From: Pseudomonas sp. FP198
GTDB lineage: Bacteria > Pseudomonadota > Gammaproteobacteria > Pseudomonadales > Pseudomonadaceae
Direction of reading: 5' to 3'
Assembly (NCBI RefSeq): GCF_030687895.1
Contig: NZ_CP117452.1
Span: 4,084,501-4,148,500 of the forward strand
DNA length: 64,000 nt
The notes under the pieces were generated by a model. It was given only the letters and a program-made list of their open reading frames with translations. It was not told the origin of the DNA and ran no database searches. The position numbers and the translations under genes are program-made. Positions within the stretch are counted from its first letter, which is position 1, and every line of letters begins with the position of its first letter. Below are positions 45,999-55,242 of this stretch, piece by piece.

Positions 45999-46589
45999 CT
46001 ATCTGAAGATCAATGCTTCGGGCACATCGATGTCCCAGGTCACACCCGGATCGTCTACCGGCACCTCGGCCACTTGCGCCCCGGCGAATAACACCTTCGC
46101 ACCACGGTCACCGGACAACGCCATCAACTGCGGGCCGAACCCACGACCAAATCCCACCGGATGCCCATACTCCCCGGCAAAAACCGGCACGCTGATGCCA
46201 TCCTCGCGAATCCCTGCCACCACCTTTTCGATGCTCGACGGCAGGATAAACGGCATGTCGCCCAGCACGATCAGCCAGCCAGCCACCTCCGGACAGGCCC
46301 GGACACCGGCGGCAATGCTGTCGCCCAGGCCAGGCGAATCCAGCTCGACGAAATCGCACCCGTAGGCCTGGGCCATGCGAATGGCCTGCGGACGGTCATT
46401 GCGGGTGACCAGCACGCGCTTGTCCAGCGAGGCCGGCAGGTTGACCAGCACGTGCTCGATCACCGAGCGCACCGCGCCGTCACGGCCTATGCAATCCGCC
46501 AGCAGCTTGTCCTTGTCGGCCCCGGCGACCTGACGGAAACGGCGGCCCGAGCCGGCCGCGAGAATGATCACGCCAATGGACTCAGACAT
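45999..46589 (-). CDS. MobA-like nucleotidyltransferase (molybdenum cofactor cytidylyltransferase type)
   Basis: A 196-residue NTP transferase with the LAAGSGRRF nucleotide-binding loop at residues 9-17, ALVTR-like VLVTRNDRP, GLGDSIAAGV and the LGDMPFILP metal-binding strand. HPVGFGRGF is typical of the MocA/CoxC branch, which attaches CMP to molybdopterin for xanthine-dehydrogenase-type enzymes. GGAGGGAAGGGT sets the ATG at 46589. It is the last gene of the molybdenum hydroxylase operon, 16 bases after xdhC, which supports a role in making the MCD form of the cofactor. Confidence 0.88.
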   Translation of the reverse strand: MSESIGVIILAAGSGRRFRQVAGADKDKLLADCIGRDGAVRSVIEHVLVNLPASLDKRVLVTRNDRPQAIRMAQAYGCDFVELDSPGLGDSIAAGVRACPEVAGWLIVLGDMPFILPSSIEKVVAGIREDGISVPVFAGEYGHPVGFGRGFGPQLMALSGDRGAKVLFAGAQVAEVPVDDPGVTWDIDVPEALIFR

Positions 46590-46605
46590 ACCCTTCCCTC
46601 CTGGA

Positions 46606-47577
46606 CTACAGCGGTTTCTTTTGACGCAATTCGACGCCATTCTTGATCGCGACGATTTCCGCCAGCAGCGACAGGGCGATTTCCGCCGGAGTGTGACTGC
46701 CGATGTGCAGACCGATGGGCCCGTGCAGCCGCTCGATGGCTTGTGCTGACAAGCCTAGCTGAGCGAGGTTGTCCCGGCGCTTCTGACTGTTGACCCGTGA
46801 GCCGAGGGCGCCCACATAAAAAGCCCTGGAATCCAGGGCGGTGAGCAAGGCCATGTCGTCCAGGCGCGGGTCATGGGTCAGGGCAACGATCGCGGTGCGC
46901 TCATCGGTCTCGATGCTCAGCACCGCCTCGTCGGGCATGCCCGGAACAAAGCGGCCATGCTGCTCTTCCCAACCGTAGACGAATTCCTTGCGCGGGTCGC
47001 AGATCAGCACTTCGAAATCCAGCAACCGGGCCATTTCCGCCACGTAACGCGACAGCTGCCCGGCGCCGATCAGCAACAGCCGCCAGCGCGGGCCATAAAT
47101 CGCCCGTAGCGTTTCGCCATCGAACACCAAGGCATCGCTTTTGCTCGCCGGTGTCAGCACCACGCCGCCGGTCGCGATGGTCAATTCCCGGGCAACTATC
47201 TCGTGGGCCTCGCACCGCGCCAGCAACTCGGCGACCCAAGCTGGATCGCCGACTCGCTCCTCCGTCAGGCGCAAGGTGCCGCCGCACGGCAAGCCGAAAC
47301 GCGCCGCTTCCTCGCGGGTGACACCGTAGGTGATGAGCTGCACGGGCGGGCCATCCGCCGGAATTCGGCCGTCGTGCAGCCGGGCGATCAGGTCATCCTC
47401 GACACAACCGCCCGATACCGAACCGATCACCACGCCGTCCTCGCGCAAGGCCAGCATGGCCCCCGGAGGTCTCGGCGCGGTGCCCCAGGTCTGGACCACG
47501 GTGAACAGCACCACCCGCTGCCCGGCGCGACGCCATTCCAGCACGCTGCGCAGCACGTTCAGATCAACGCTGTCCAT
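46606..47577 (-). CDS. XdhC family molybdenum hydroxylase maturation protein
   Basis: A 323-residue XdhC/CoxI protein, which binds molybdenum cofactor, protects and sulfurates it and inserts it into xanthine-dehydrogenase-family enzymes. The N-terminal VVQTWGTAPRPPGAML and GSVSGGCVEDDL are the XdhC signature; a C-terminal Rossmann-like part has LIGAGQLSRYVAEMA and ALTHDPRLDD and ends with the GLHIGSHTPAEIALSL motif. Its ATG overlaps the large-subunit stop by one base (TGATG). It serves the enzyme at 47577-50359. Confidence 0.93.
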   Translation of the reverse strand: MDSVDLNVLRSVLEWRRAGQRVVLFTVVQTWGTAPRPPGAMLALREDGVVIGSVSGGCVEDDLIARLHDGRIPADGPPVQLITYGVTREEAARFGLPCGGTLRLTEERVGDPAWVAELLARCEAHEIVARELTIATGGVVLTPASKSDALVFDGETLRAIYGPRWRLLLIGAGQLSRYVAEMARLLDFEVLICDPRKEFVYGWEEQHGRFVPGMPDEAVLSIETDERTAIVALTHDPRLDDMALLTALDSRAFYVGALGSRVNSQKRRDNLAQLGLSAQAIERLHGPIGLHIGSHTPAEIALSLLAEIVAIKNGVELRQKKPL

Positions 47578-49892
47578 CAGGCTTTGGCCTGTTGCCAGCC
47601 TTGCAGCTGGTAGCGCACGGGCAGATCACGGATGCGCTTGCCGGTGGCAGCGAAGATGGCGTTGCACAATGCCGGCGCGATCGGCGGCACGCCCGGTTCA
47701 CCAACGCCTCCCAGCGGCACTTCGCCCGGCGGAGTGACCAGGTGCACGGCTACTTCCTTGGGTGCCAGGGACATGCGCGCCACTTCGTACATGTGGAAAT
47801 TGTCCTGCTGGACCTTGCCGTCCTTGAAGCTGATCTCCCCGACCATCGCATTGCCCAGGCCCATCACACAGGCGCCTTCGAACTGCGAGCGGATGCGCTC
47901 GGGATTGATCTGCGGCCCACAGTCCACGGCAATGTCCGCCTTGTGCACGATCACCGTGCCGTCATCCTTGACCTCGACTTCAATTGCCGCGGCCACGTAG
48001 GTGACGAAACTGTAGTGCACCGCCAGCCCCAAGCCCCGGCCCTTGGGCAATTCACGGCCCCAGCCAGCGGCCTTCGCCGCAGTCTCCAGCACCGTGCGGA
48101 TCCGCGCCGTATCGATGGGATAACGCTCGGGCGATTCACCGTAGTTCCAGCTGTCATTCTGGCTGTTGGGGTTGATCTTGCGGTCCGGGCCGAGCAACTT
48201 CAGATGGTACTTGAGCGGGTCCTGGCCGGCCTTGTGGGCCAGTTCGTCGATGAAGCTCTGGATCGCAAAACCATGGGGAATGTTCGACACCGAGCGGTAC
48301 CAGCCAACCCGGGCATGGGCCACCGCCTCGGGGTTCTCCAGGCGCAGGTTGGGAATGGCATAGGCCATGTTGGTCACGCCCATGCCCACTTCGAATGGCG
48401 CTTCGTGGGTCATGCCCGGCGCGAACAACGCGGTGATGGACGGGGCCACGGTGCGATGCAGCCAACCGGAGGGCAGCCCGTCCTTGTTCAGGCCGGCCTT
48501 CAGGTATTCGGCCGATACGGTATGGAAATACGAGTGATGAATGTCGTCCTCGCGGGTCCATTGCACCCGAACCGCCTGGCCGGGGAATTCCTTGGCGAGC
48601 ACAGCCGCCTCGACGACGAAGTCGGGTTTGGACTTGCGTCCGAAACCGCCGCCCAGCAACGTGATGTTTATCGTGACCTTCTCGAAAGCAATGCCCAGGC
48701 GCTCGGCGACGCGTTCGCGGGTGACCTGGGGTGCCTGGCTCGGTGCCCAGGCTTCGCATTGACCGTCCTTGAAGCGGGCGACCGCGACCATCGGTTCCAT
48801 CGGTGACTGGGACAGGTGCGGCAGGTAGTAGGCAGCCTCCAACGTCGAATCGGCCTTGGCCAGTGCGTCGTCAAGGTCACCAGTGCTATGCAGGACTTTG
48901 CCCGGCTTCAGCGCAGCCGCTTGCAGTTCCTTGCGGTAGGCGATGGAGTCATAACCGGCGTTCGGGCCATCGTCCCATTCGATTTTCAACGCTTCGCGGC
49001 CCTTGATCGCCGCCCAGGTGTTTTTCGCTACCACCGCCACGCCGCCCAGCGGCTGGAATTCGGAGGGCAAAGGGCGCCCTTCGATCTGCACCACCTTGAC
49101 CACGCCCGGTACTTTCAACGCCGCGCTGCTGTCCACGCTCTTGATCTTGCCACCGTAGACCCGTGGGCGGGCCACGACGGCGTAGAGCATGCCGTCGAAA
49201 TGCACATCGGCACCGAACACCGCGCGGCCGTTGACGATGTCCGCGCCGTCGATGGCACGGCTCGCCTCCTTGCCGATGTAACGAAACTCCGACGGCTGCT
49301 TGAGGCGCAGGCTGTCGCGGGCCGGAACCGGCAAGGCCGCGGCGGCGGCGGCCAACTCGCCATAACCCAGTTCGCGCCCCGAAGGCTGATGCACCACTTT
49401 GTGCAGTTGCGCGCGGCATTCGCCCACCGGCACTTTCCACTGGGCAGCGGCGGCCAATTCAAGCATGGTCCGGGCGGCGGCACCGCAGCGGCGCATCGGC
49501 TCGTACCAGTGACGCATGCTGCGCGAGCCGTCGGTGTCCTGGTTGCCGAAGCGCGCCTCATCAGCCGGCGCCTGCCTGACCTTGACGAGCGCCCAGTCGG
49601 CGTCGAGTTCGTCGGCCACCACCATGCTCAGGCTGGTGCGCACGCCCTGGCCCATTTCCGAACGGTTGCAGATCACCGTGACGCTGCCGTCAGCGGCAAT
49701 GCTCACGTAGACCTTGGGGTCGTCGACCGCACCATGGGGCATGCCCTCGGCGCCGAACTTCTTCTCTTCGGCAAAGGCCTCCGGCAGCCCCCAACTGGCG
49801 GCAAGCACCAGCACGCCCGTGGCGCTGGCGCCCTTGAGGAAACCCCGACGACTGAGATTGCTCAGCACAAAATCATTCGGCAAGCGGCTCAT
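47577..49892 (-). CDS. Molybdopterin-binding subunit of a xanthine dehydrogenase-family (isoquinoline oxidoreductase-like) enzyme
   Basis: A 771-residue large subunit. It opens with a Tat signal (LSRRGFLKGASATGVLVLAASWG), so the folded enzyme is exported or membrane-attached. It then carries two aldehyde oxidase/xanthine dehydrogenase molybdenum-binding repeats, as in IorB-type enzymes (GQGVRTSLSMVVADELDAD, LGGGFGRKSKPDFVVEA, GGVGEPGVPPIAPAL with the catalytic Glu). It pairs with the small 2Fe-2S subunit whose stop it overlaps by four bases. Such enzymes hydroxylate aldehydes or N-heterocycles; the substrate is unknown. Confidence 0.92.
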   Translation of the reverse strand: MSRLPNDFVLSNLSRRGFLKGASATGVLVLAASWGLPEAFAEEKKFGAEGMPHGAVDDPKVYVSIAADGSVTVICNRSEMGQGVRTSLSMVVADELDADWALVKVRQAPADEARFGNQDTDGSRSMRHWYEPMRRCGAAARTMLELAAAAQWKVPVGECRAQLHKVVHQPSGRELGYGELAAAAAALPVPARDSLRLKQPSEFRYIGKEASRAIDGADIVNGRAVFGADVHFDGMLYAVVARPRVYGGKIKSVDSSAALKVPGVVKVVQIEGRPLPSEFQPLGGVAVVAKNTWAAIKGREALKIEWDDGPNAGYDSIAYRKELQAAALKPGKVLHSTGDLDDALAKADSTLEAAYYLPHLSQSPMEPMVAVARFKDGQCEAWAPSQAPQVTRERVAERLGIAFEKVTINITLLGGGFGRKSKPDFVVEAAVLAKEFPGQAVRVQWTREDDIHHSYFHTVSAEYLKAGLNKDGLPSGWLHRTVAPSITALFAPGMTHEAPFEVGMGVTNMAYAIPNLRLENPEAVAHARVGWYRSVSNIPHGFAIQSFIDELAHKAGQDPLKYHLKLLGPDRKINPNSQNDSWNYGESPERYPIDTARIRTVLETAAKAAGWGRELPKGRGLGLAVHYSFVTYVAAAIEVEVKDDGTVIVHKADIAVDCGPQINPERIRSQFEGACVMGLGNAMVGEISFKDGKVQQDNFHMYEVARMSLAPKEVAVHLVTPPGEVPLGGVGEPGVPPIAPALCNAIFAATGKRIRDLPVRYQLQGWQQAKA

Positions 49893-50359
49893 GCCTTAGC
49901 CTCCTTCAGGTGAGTGGAGGCCTGGCGGATCGCGGTCTTGATCCGGTTGTAGGTGCCGCAACGGCAGAGGTTGCCGACCATGGCCTCCTCGATCTGTTCA
50001 TCCGTCGGGTTGGGATTGGTCTTGAGCAACGCCGTGGCGGACATGATCTGCCCGCCCTGGCAGAAACCGCACTGGGCCACGGCGGTGTCCAGCCAGGCCT
50101 TCTGCACAACCTGGCCGACCGGGTCGACGTGAAGCGCGTCGATGGTGCTGATGTTCTGGCCTTTCACCGAGCCGATCGGCGTGATGCAACTGCGCGCCGG
50201 GGCGCCATCGATGTGGATCGTACACGCGCCGCACAGGCCCATGCCGCAGCCGAACTTGGTGCCGTTATAGCCGGCCACGTCGCGGATCGCCCACAGCAGC
50301 GGCATGTCCTCGGTGACATCCAGTTGATGATCTGTTCCATTGAGTTTCAGGGTAATCAT
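49889..50359 (-). CDS. 2Fe-2S subunit of the molybdenum hydroxylase
   Basis: A 156-residue iron-sulfur subunit with two 2Fe-2S clusters: the plant-ferredoxin type in GCGMGLCGACTIHIDG plus a later Cys in RSCITP, and the all-helical type in CGFCQGGQIMSA and CRCGTY. It passes electrons from the molybdenum centre to an acceptor, probably a cytochrome not encoded here. The ATG at 50359 gives MITLKLNG, the usual start; a GTG two codons upstream is possible, and neither has a strong ribosome site. First gene of the four-gene operon. Confidence 0.93.
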   Translation of the reverse strand: MITLKLNGTDHQLDVTEDMPLLWAIRDVAGYNGTKFGCGMGLCGACTIHIDGAPARSCITPIGSVKGQNISTIDALHVDPVGQVVQKAWLDTAVAQCGFCQGGQIMSATALLKTNPNPTDEQIEEAMVGNLCRCGTYNRIKTAIRQASTHLKEAKA

Positions 50360-50544
50360 GGGCACGCCCGCATTCGTTTCGAGTTATGGGGGTCGAGCAA
50401 TCTGCCGTTTGGTGATCGGTTCGGTGTCGCAGACTGGCTCAGGCTGATCCGGCTCTCTTGTGCACACGTCAACAGCGTCTGCACCGGGCCTTGGGGATGC
50501 GTATGCTCGCATCGTCAGCCAATTAAATTAACCCAGGAACAAGC

Positions 50545-50606
50545 AAAACGCCCTGCACAATCCTGCACGAATGAGCGAGTGCCGGTCATGCAGGGCGTTT
50601 TTTTGT
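50545..50606 (-). terminator. Terminator downstream of murB
   Basis: AAAACGCCCTGCA (50545-50557) pairs with TGCAGGGCGTTTT (50589-50601). The loop is 31 nt; runs of A and T on both sides allow two-way termination, though only murB ends nearby. Confidence 0.8.
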
Positions 50607-50627
50607 TCACGCAGGGCCAAGCGCCCG

Positions 50628-51647
50628 TCAGTACCGATTCGGCTCCATCTCCAGATCGACCTGGAAACGTTCGGCAATGTCCTTCTGGATCCGTTGAGCC
50701 AGGTCCAGCAATTGCAGGCCCGTGGCGTTGCCATAATTGACCAGCACCAGTGCCTGCAACTTGTGCACGCCAGCGTCGCCCTCGCGAAAGCCCTTCCAGC
50801 CGGCCCGCTCGATCAGCCAGCCGGCAGCGATTTTCATCTGCCCTCCAGGCTGCGGATAAGCCACCAGGTCGGGGTATTGCAGCTTGAGATGGGCCACATG
50901 GGTGGCGGGCACCAACGGGTTCTTGAAGAAGCTGCCGGCGTTACCCAATACGGCGGGGTCCGGAAGTTTTTCGCTGCGGATGCTGCAAATCGCCCGGCTG
51001 ACATCCGAAGGCGTTGCCTGAGCAATGCCTTGCTCGCTCAGGCGCTGGCGGACCGGGCCGTATTCCAGGTGCAGATGCGCGACACGACTGAGGGCAAAAC
51101 GTACCCGCAGGATCAGCCAGCGCCCCGCCTGCTGCTTGAACAGGCTGTCGCGGTAGGCGAAGGCGCACTCTTCAAGGGTGAAGTCGCGCAACTCGCCGGT
51201 ATGGCGATCCAGCGCGGTAAGACCGGCAAAGACATCTTTTATTTCCACGCCGTAGGCACCGATATTCTGCATCGGTGCCGCCCCTACCGTACCGGGAATC
51301 AGGCTGAGGTTCTCCAGCCCCGACCAACCTTGCGCCAGCGTGTGCTGGACAAAAGGATGCCAGGGCTCCCCGGCCTCGGCCTCGATCACCACACGTTCGC
51401 CGTCGTCGCTGAGCAGGCGGACCCCCTGGCTGGCCATGCGCAACACCAGCGCGTCGATGTCGTCGGTCAACAGCAGGTTGCTGCCGCCGCCGATCACCAG
51501 CAACGGCAGATCATGCCCGGCGGCATAGGCCAGCGCCTCGCGGACATCGGCATCGCCGTGGGCCTCGGCGAACAACCGTGCGGCGACGTCCACACCAAAG
51601 CTGTTGAACGGCTTGAGGCTGACGCCGGCCTGGACATGCAAGGTCAT
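50628..51647 (-). CDS. murB: UDP-N-acetylenolpyruvoylglucosamine reductase
   Basis: A 339-residue FAD enzyme making UDP-MurNAc, the second step of peptidoglycan precursor synthesis. LVIGGGSNLL binds FAD; GIPGTVGAAPMQNIGAYG-type segment (SLIPGTVGAAPMQNIGAYGVEI) and the YRDSLFK tyrosine region mark a type I MurB; GSFFKNP holds the catalytic Ser. The ATG overlaps the LMW-phosphatase stop by four bases. Last gene of the kdsB-containing operon. Confidence 0.96.
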   Translation of the reverse strand: MTLHVQAGVSLKPFNSFGVDVAARLFAEAHGDADVREALAYAAGHDLPLLVIGGGSNLLLTDDIDALVLRMASQGVRLLSDDGERVVIEAEAGEPWHPFVQHTLAQGWSGLENLSLIPGTVGAAPMQNIGAYGVEIKDVFAGLTALDRHTGELRDFTLEECAFAYRDSLFKQQAGRWLILRVRFALSRVAHLHLEYGPVRQRLSEQGIAQATPSDVSRAICSIRSEKLPDPAVLGNAGSFFKNPLVPATHVAHLKLQYPDLVAYPQPGGQMKIAAGWLIERAGWKGFREGDAGVHKLQALVLVNYGNATGLQLLDLAQRIQKDIAERFQVDLEMEPNRY

Positions 51648-52108
51648 AACCGCCCCTTCAATTCGATGACCAGGCGATCCGTGGCCTGTTCGATCAGGTC
51701 GAGCACCTGCTCGAAACCCTGTTCGCCGTCGTAGTACGGATCTGGGACATCATCGAGCTCAGCCTCGTAGCGACGCAGGAACAGATCGAGCTCGGCCTTG
51801 CCACTGGCCGGTTGCAATGTCTTGAGGTTGCGCAGGTTGTTGCTGTCCATCGCCAGGATCAGGTCATAGGCGGCGAAATCGGCGCGGCTGACTTGCCGGG
51901 CCCGCTGGGCCGACAGATCGTAGCCACGTCGCAGGGCCGCAGCCATGCTGCGTTTATCAGGGGCTTTGCCGACGTGCCAGTCACCGGTACCGGCGGAAGC
52001 GACTTCCACTTGCCCCTCCAGCCCGGCTTCGCGCAGCTTATGGCGCAAGATGCCTTCGGCGGTGGGCGACCGACAAATGTTGCCGAGGCAGACGAACAGA
52101 ACCCGCAT
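51644..52108 (-). CDS. Low molecular weight protein-tyrosine phosphatase
   Basis: A 154-residue LMW-PTP. The P-loop CLGNICRS has nucleophile Cys7 and Arg13, and the general acid Asp is in DVPDPYY near residue 120. The start at 52108 overlaps the kdsB stop by one base (TGATG); the longer frame to 52381 is only read-through of kdsB in another frame. In bacteria these enzymes often act on tyrosine kinases that control exopolysaccharide export, but no kinase is nearby. The kdsB-PTP-murB order is common in Pseudomonas. Confidence 0.93.
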   Translation of the reverse strand: MRVLFVCLGNICRSPTAEGILRHKLREAGLEGQVEVASAGTGDWHVGKAPDKRSMAAALRRGYDLSAQRARQVSRADFAAYDLILAMDSNNLRNLKTLQPASGKAELDLFLRRYEAELDDVPDPYYDGEQGFEQVLDLIEQATDRLVIELKGRL

Positions 52109-52872
52109 CAAGCCTCCAGCAGGCGACGAACGCGCTCGAGGTCTTCGGGGGTGTCTACACCAGTTGGCGGCGCAATCAGCGCATCGGCGACGTGGATCCG
52201 CACGCCATGCCACAACGCCCGAAGTTGCTCGAGGGCTTCGGTGTTTTCCAGCCAGCACGGGCCCCAAGCGACGAAGTCCTGAAGAAAACCGGCGCGGTAG
52301 GCATAGATACCGATATGGCGACGGTACGGCACGCCTTCGGGCAACACGTCGCGGTCCTGAGCGAATGCCTCTCGGGCCCAAGGCAAGCTGGCACGACTGA
52401 ACGTCAATGCCAGACCGTTGAGGTCGCTGACCACCTTGACCACGTTGGGATTGAACAGCGTCTGCACATCCTCGATCGGCTCGGCCAGGGTGGCCATGCG
52501 TGCCTCGGGGTGCGCCGCCAGGTTCGCCGCGACCTGATCAATCACGCTCGGCGGGATCAGCGGCTCGTCGCCCTGCACGTTGACGACGATGGCGTCGGGC
52601 GCCAGGCCAAGTTTCCCAGCCACTTCCGCCAGGCGATCAGTACCGGAGTTGTGATCCTCGCGGGTCATCACCACTTCGGCGCCAAAGCCCTTGCAGGCCT
52701 CCACGATGCGCGCGTCATCGGTCGCCACCACCACACGCTGGGCGGTGCTCTTGCAAGCCTGCTCCCAGACATGCTGGATCATCGGCTTGCCGGCGATCAG
52801 CAGCAACGGTTTACCGGGCAAGCGCGTGGAGGCAAAGCGCGACGGAATGACAACAGTAAACGCTGTATTCAT
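52108..52872 (-). CDS. kdsB: 3-deoxy-manno-octulosonate cytidylyltransferase
   Basis: A 254-residue enzyme activating KDO as CMP-KDO for lipopolysaccharide inner core. [16 protein letters not shown] is the N-terminal CTP-binding signature; [21 protein letters not shown] and YAYRAGFL follow. It is in a run Trm112-kdsB-PTP-murB with four-base and one-base overlaps, so all are translated together; lpxK lies just upstream, making this a lipopolysaccharide and murein gene set. Confidence 0.97.
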   Translation of the reverse strand: MNTAFTVVIPSRFASTRLPGKPLLLIAGKPMIQHVWEQACKSTAQRVVVATDDARIVEACKGFGAEVVMTREDHNSGTDRLAEVAGKLGLAPDAIVVNVQGDEPLIPPSVIDQVAANLAAHPEARMATLAEPIEDVQTLFNPNVVKVVSDLNGLALTFSRASLPWAREAFAQDRDVLPEGVPYRRHIGIYAYRAGFLQDFVAWGPCWLENTEALEQLRALWHGVRIHVADALIAPPTGVDTPEDLERVRRLLEA

Positions 52873-53054
52873 TTATCCAGGCGCTCGTCGGTGGTCAGGG
52901 TACGGGCTTCGCTTTCGAGCATCACCGGGATGCCGTCGCGAATCGGATAGGCCAGGCCGGCGCCCTTGCTGATCAGCTCGGTCTTGTCGGCACTGAGCTT
53001 GAGCGGGCCTTTGCAGACCGGGCAAGCCAGGATATCGAGCAGTTTGGTGTCCAT
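52869..53054 (-). CDS. Trm112 family protein
   Basis: A 61-residue zinc-ribbon-like protein of the Trm112/YcaR family, starting [14 protein letters not shown] with Cys11 and Cys14. The second cysteine pair of the eukaryotic form is missing, as usual in bacteria. Bacterial members lie between lpxK and kdsB and may activate methyltransferases, but the partner is unknown. The stop overlaps kdsB by four bases. Confidence 0.93.
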   Translation of the reverse strand: MDTKLLDILACPVCKGPLKLSADKTELISKGAGLAYPIRDGIPVMLESEARTLTTDERLDK

Positions 53055-53076
53055 GAAATTCCCCTGGGTATTACGT

Positions 53077-54087
53077 TTAAGGCAAGAGTCGATCCGGCAA
53101 CAGGCGCATCAGCTGTGCATCGAACCAGGCCGCGAAGGCCGGCGAAGGCGCGGCGTCAACCGCCAGGTACCACCAGTCGGGCGCGGCGAAGGCACGGCAT
53201 TTGACCGCGTCCTTTTCCGTCATGACCACTGGCAATGACGGTTCGAAATCGAAGGCCTGGGCACTGTATTCGGCGTGATCGGCAAACCCGTGCGGTATCG
53301 GCCGCCAGTGTAGCGTTTCGAGGGTCTTGAAGAAACGCTGGGGGTTGCCGATACCGGCCACGGCATGCAAGGCCTGGCCGGGTGGAAAATGGTCGAGAGG
53401 GAGCCGTTCGCCACTGGCCAGGTTGATCAGCGCGGTGGGCCGCAACTCGAACGCGAAGCCGTCCTCGCGATCAGCGCTGGCGCCGTTGAACAGCACGGCG
53501 TCGACCGAGCGCAGGCGCTCCACCGGCTCGCGCAACGGGCCGGCCGGCAGGCAACGACGGTTGCCCAGGCCACGGGCGCTGTCGATCAATACCAGTTCGA
53601 GGTCACGGGCCAGGCGGTAATGCTGCATACCGTCGTCGGACAGGATCAGGTCCAGTGGCTCGGCGTCCAGCAGCGCCCGGACAGCGCTGCTGCGATCAGG
53701 ATCGATCATCAACGGCACGCCGCTGCGCTGGACGATGAGCAGCGGTTCGTCGCCCGCGACATCGGCGCCCTGCTCGGCCTCGACTCGCCATGGCAATTGC
53801 GGCGGCCTGGCGCCGTAACCCCGGCTGACCACGCCGACCCGCAGGCCACTGCGCTGGCAATGCTCGATCATCCAGAGGATCAACGGCGTCTTGCCGGTGC
53901 CGCCAACGGTGATGTTACCCACCACAATCAGCGGCACCGGCGGCTGGTAGATCTCGCCCTCGCCCGCCAGGAAGCGCTCGCGCTTGCCGATCACTACGCG
54001 TCGGTACAGCCATTCAAGCGGGCGCAGCAGCACCAGGGCGGGATGCCCCTTGTACCACGCGGCAAGCAATCGATCGGACATGGCCAT
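53077..54087 (-). CDS. lpxK: Tetraacyldisaccharide 4'-kinase
   Basis: A 336-residue membrane-associated kinase for the 4'-phosphate of lipid A. The Walker A is [12 protein letters not shown] (near residue 55), with a single N-terminal amphipathic/membrane helix region; [26 protein letters not shown] and [10 protein letters not shown] are family motifs. The ATG at 54087 overlaps the exbD stop (TGATG); a second ATG two codons later is also possible. Sits after exbB-exbD as in other pseudomonads. Confidence 0.95.
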   Translation of the reverse strand: MAMSDRLLAAWYKGHPALVLLRPLEWLYRRVVIGKRERFLAGEGEIYQPPVPLIVVGNITVGGTGKTPLILWMIEHCQRSGLRVGVVSRGYGARPPQLPWRVEAEQGADVAGDEPLLIVQRSGVPLMIDPDRSSAVRALLDAEPLDLILSDDGMQHYRLARDLELVLIDSARGLGNRRCLPAGPLREPVERLRSVDAVLFNGASADREDGFAFELRPTALINLASGERLPLDHFPPGQALHAVAGIGNPQRFFKTLETLHWRPIPHGFADHAEYSAQAFDFEPSLPVVMTEKDAVKCRAFAAPDWWYLAVDAAPSPAFAAWFDAQLMRLLPDRLLP

Positions 54088-54515
54088 CAAGGTGCCGGTG
54101 CCGCCTCGACCGTGGTCATGCGCAGATGGCTGAAGCCGAGCTTGCCAGCCGCGTCCATGGCGGTGATGACCGATTGATGAGGCGTCTTGCCGTCGGCGCT
54201 GATGGCCAGCGGCAGGTTGGTATCACCGCCGGACTCCCTCTGCAGGGCCTCGATCAGGCTCGCCAGGTCGCTCTTGGGCAGCAACTGGTTGTTGACCGAG
54301 AACGCGCCCTCGGCGCTGATCGTGACTTCCAGGTTCTTCAACTGCTGGTCCTCGGCCGGCGAGCCACTCACCGCTTGCGGCAGCTCAACCTTCAGCTGGG
54401 TTTCCCGGGTGAAGGTGGTGGTCACGACGAAAAACAGCAGCAGGATGAACACCACGTCGATCAGCGACGCCAGGTTGATCTCGATGTTTTCCCGTGGTTT
54501 GCGGCGGAATTTCAC
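54087..54515 (-). CDS. exbD: ExbD/TolR family biopolymer transport protein
   Basis: A 142-residue protein with one transmembrane helix (about 17-37, [19 protein letters not shown]) holding the conserved Asp (LIDVVF) used for proton-driven work, and a small periplasmic domain. It works with ExbB to energise outer-membrane or envelope processes. It overlaps exbB by four bases and lpxK by one. No tonB gene is adjacent, so its partner may be a TonB encoded elsewhere or the pair may serve lipid A transport genes, as inferred for this locus in related bacteria. Confidence 0.93.
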   Translation of the reverse strand: MKFRRKPRENIEINLASLIDVVFILLLFFVVTTTFTRETQLKVELPQAVSGSPAEDQQLKNLEVTISAEGAFSVNNQLLPKSDLASLIEALQRESGGDTNLPLAISADGKTPHQSVITAMDAAGKLGFSHLRMTTVEAAPAP

Positions 54516-55147
54516 TTCTTGCCCCCGGCCAGGTCCACGTCACGGTCGCCCTGCACCACCTCGACCAGCTTGATGGCTTCCTGCTCCATGCCCACCACCA
54601 GCTCGTCGACGCGGCGCTGCAGGAAGCGATGGAAGAACACGGCCGGGATGCCCACCATCAGGCCCGCGGCGGTAGTGATCAATGCCTTGGAAATACCGCC
54701 CGCCAGCACGGCGGCGTTGGTTGTCATGCCGGAACCGGTGAAGGCGCTGAAAATGTCGATCATGCCGAGAACCGTACCCAGCAGGCCCAGCAATGGAGAC
54801 ATGGCCGCGATGGTTCCGAGGGCATTGATATAGCGCTCCAGGTCATGGATGACCCGCGCGGCGGCCTCCTCGATGCACTCCTTCATGATCTCGCGACCAT
54901 GCTTGGAATTCGCCAGGCCTGCCGCGAGGATCTCCCCCAGCGGCGAGCTGGCTCGCAGCTCCTTGAGCTTGTCCTTGTTCAGCTGCTTGTCCTTGATCCA
55001 GACCCAGACCTGCCCGAGCAGATGCTCCGGGGTCACGCGGCTGGCCCGCAGGGTCCACAGGCGTTCGGCAACGATACCCAGTGCCGCGATGGAACTCAGA
55101 ATGATCGGCAACATCATCCAGCCGCCGGATTTGACCAATTCCCACAC
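54512..55147 (-). CDS. exbB: MotA/TolQ/ExbB proton channel family protein
   Basis: A 211-residue inner-membrane protein with three transmembrane helices: one at about 9-28 and two in the second half (ALGTIAAMSPLLGLLGTVLGMI and ALITTAAGLMVGIPAVFFH). The channel motif LLGTVLGM and the Thr-rich TTAAGL are family marks. I choose the GTG at 55147 (WELVKSGGWMM) because GAGGGGG lies before it and the product has the normal length; the frame runs on upstream to 55246 without support. Works as a pentamer around ExbD. Confidence 0.93.
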   Translation of the reverse strand: MWELVKSGGWMMLPIILSSIAALGIVAERLWTLRASRVTPEHLLGQVWVWIKDKQLNKDKLKELRASSPLGEILAAGLANSKHGREIMKECIEEAAARVIHDLERYINALGTIAAMSPLLGLLGTVLGMIDIFSAFTGSGMTTNAAVLAGGISKALITTAAGLMVGIPAVFFHRFLQRRVDELVVGMEQEAIKLVEVVQGDRDVDLAGGKK

Positions 55148-55242
55148 AGTGACAGCCCCCTCGAAAAAGTGCGCCACTTTATCATACAGACTCGCTGTGC
55201 AGGCCCGCCCTGCCGACAACACGGCGAGAACGCTGCGCCAGA

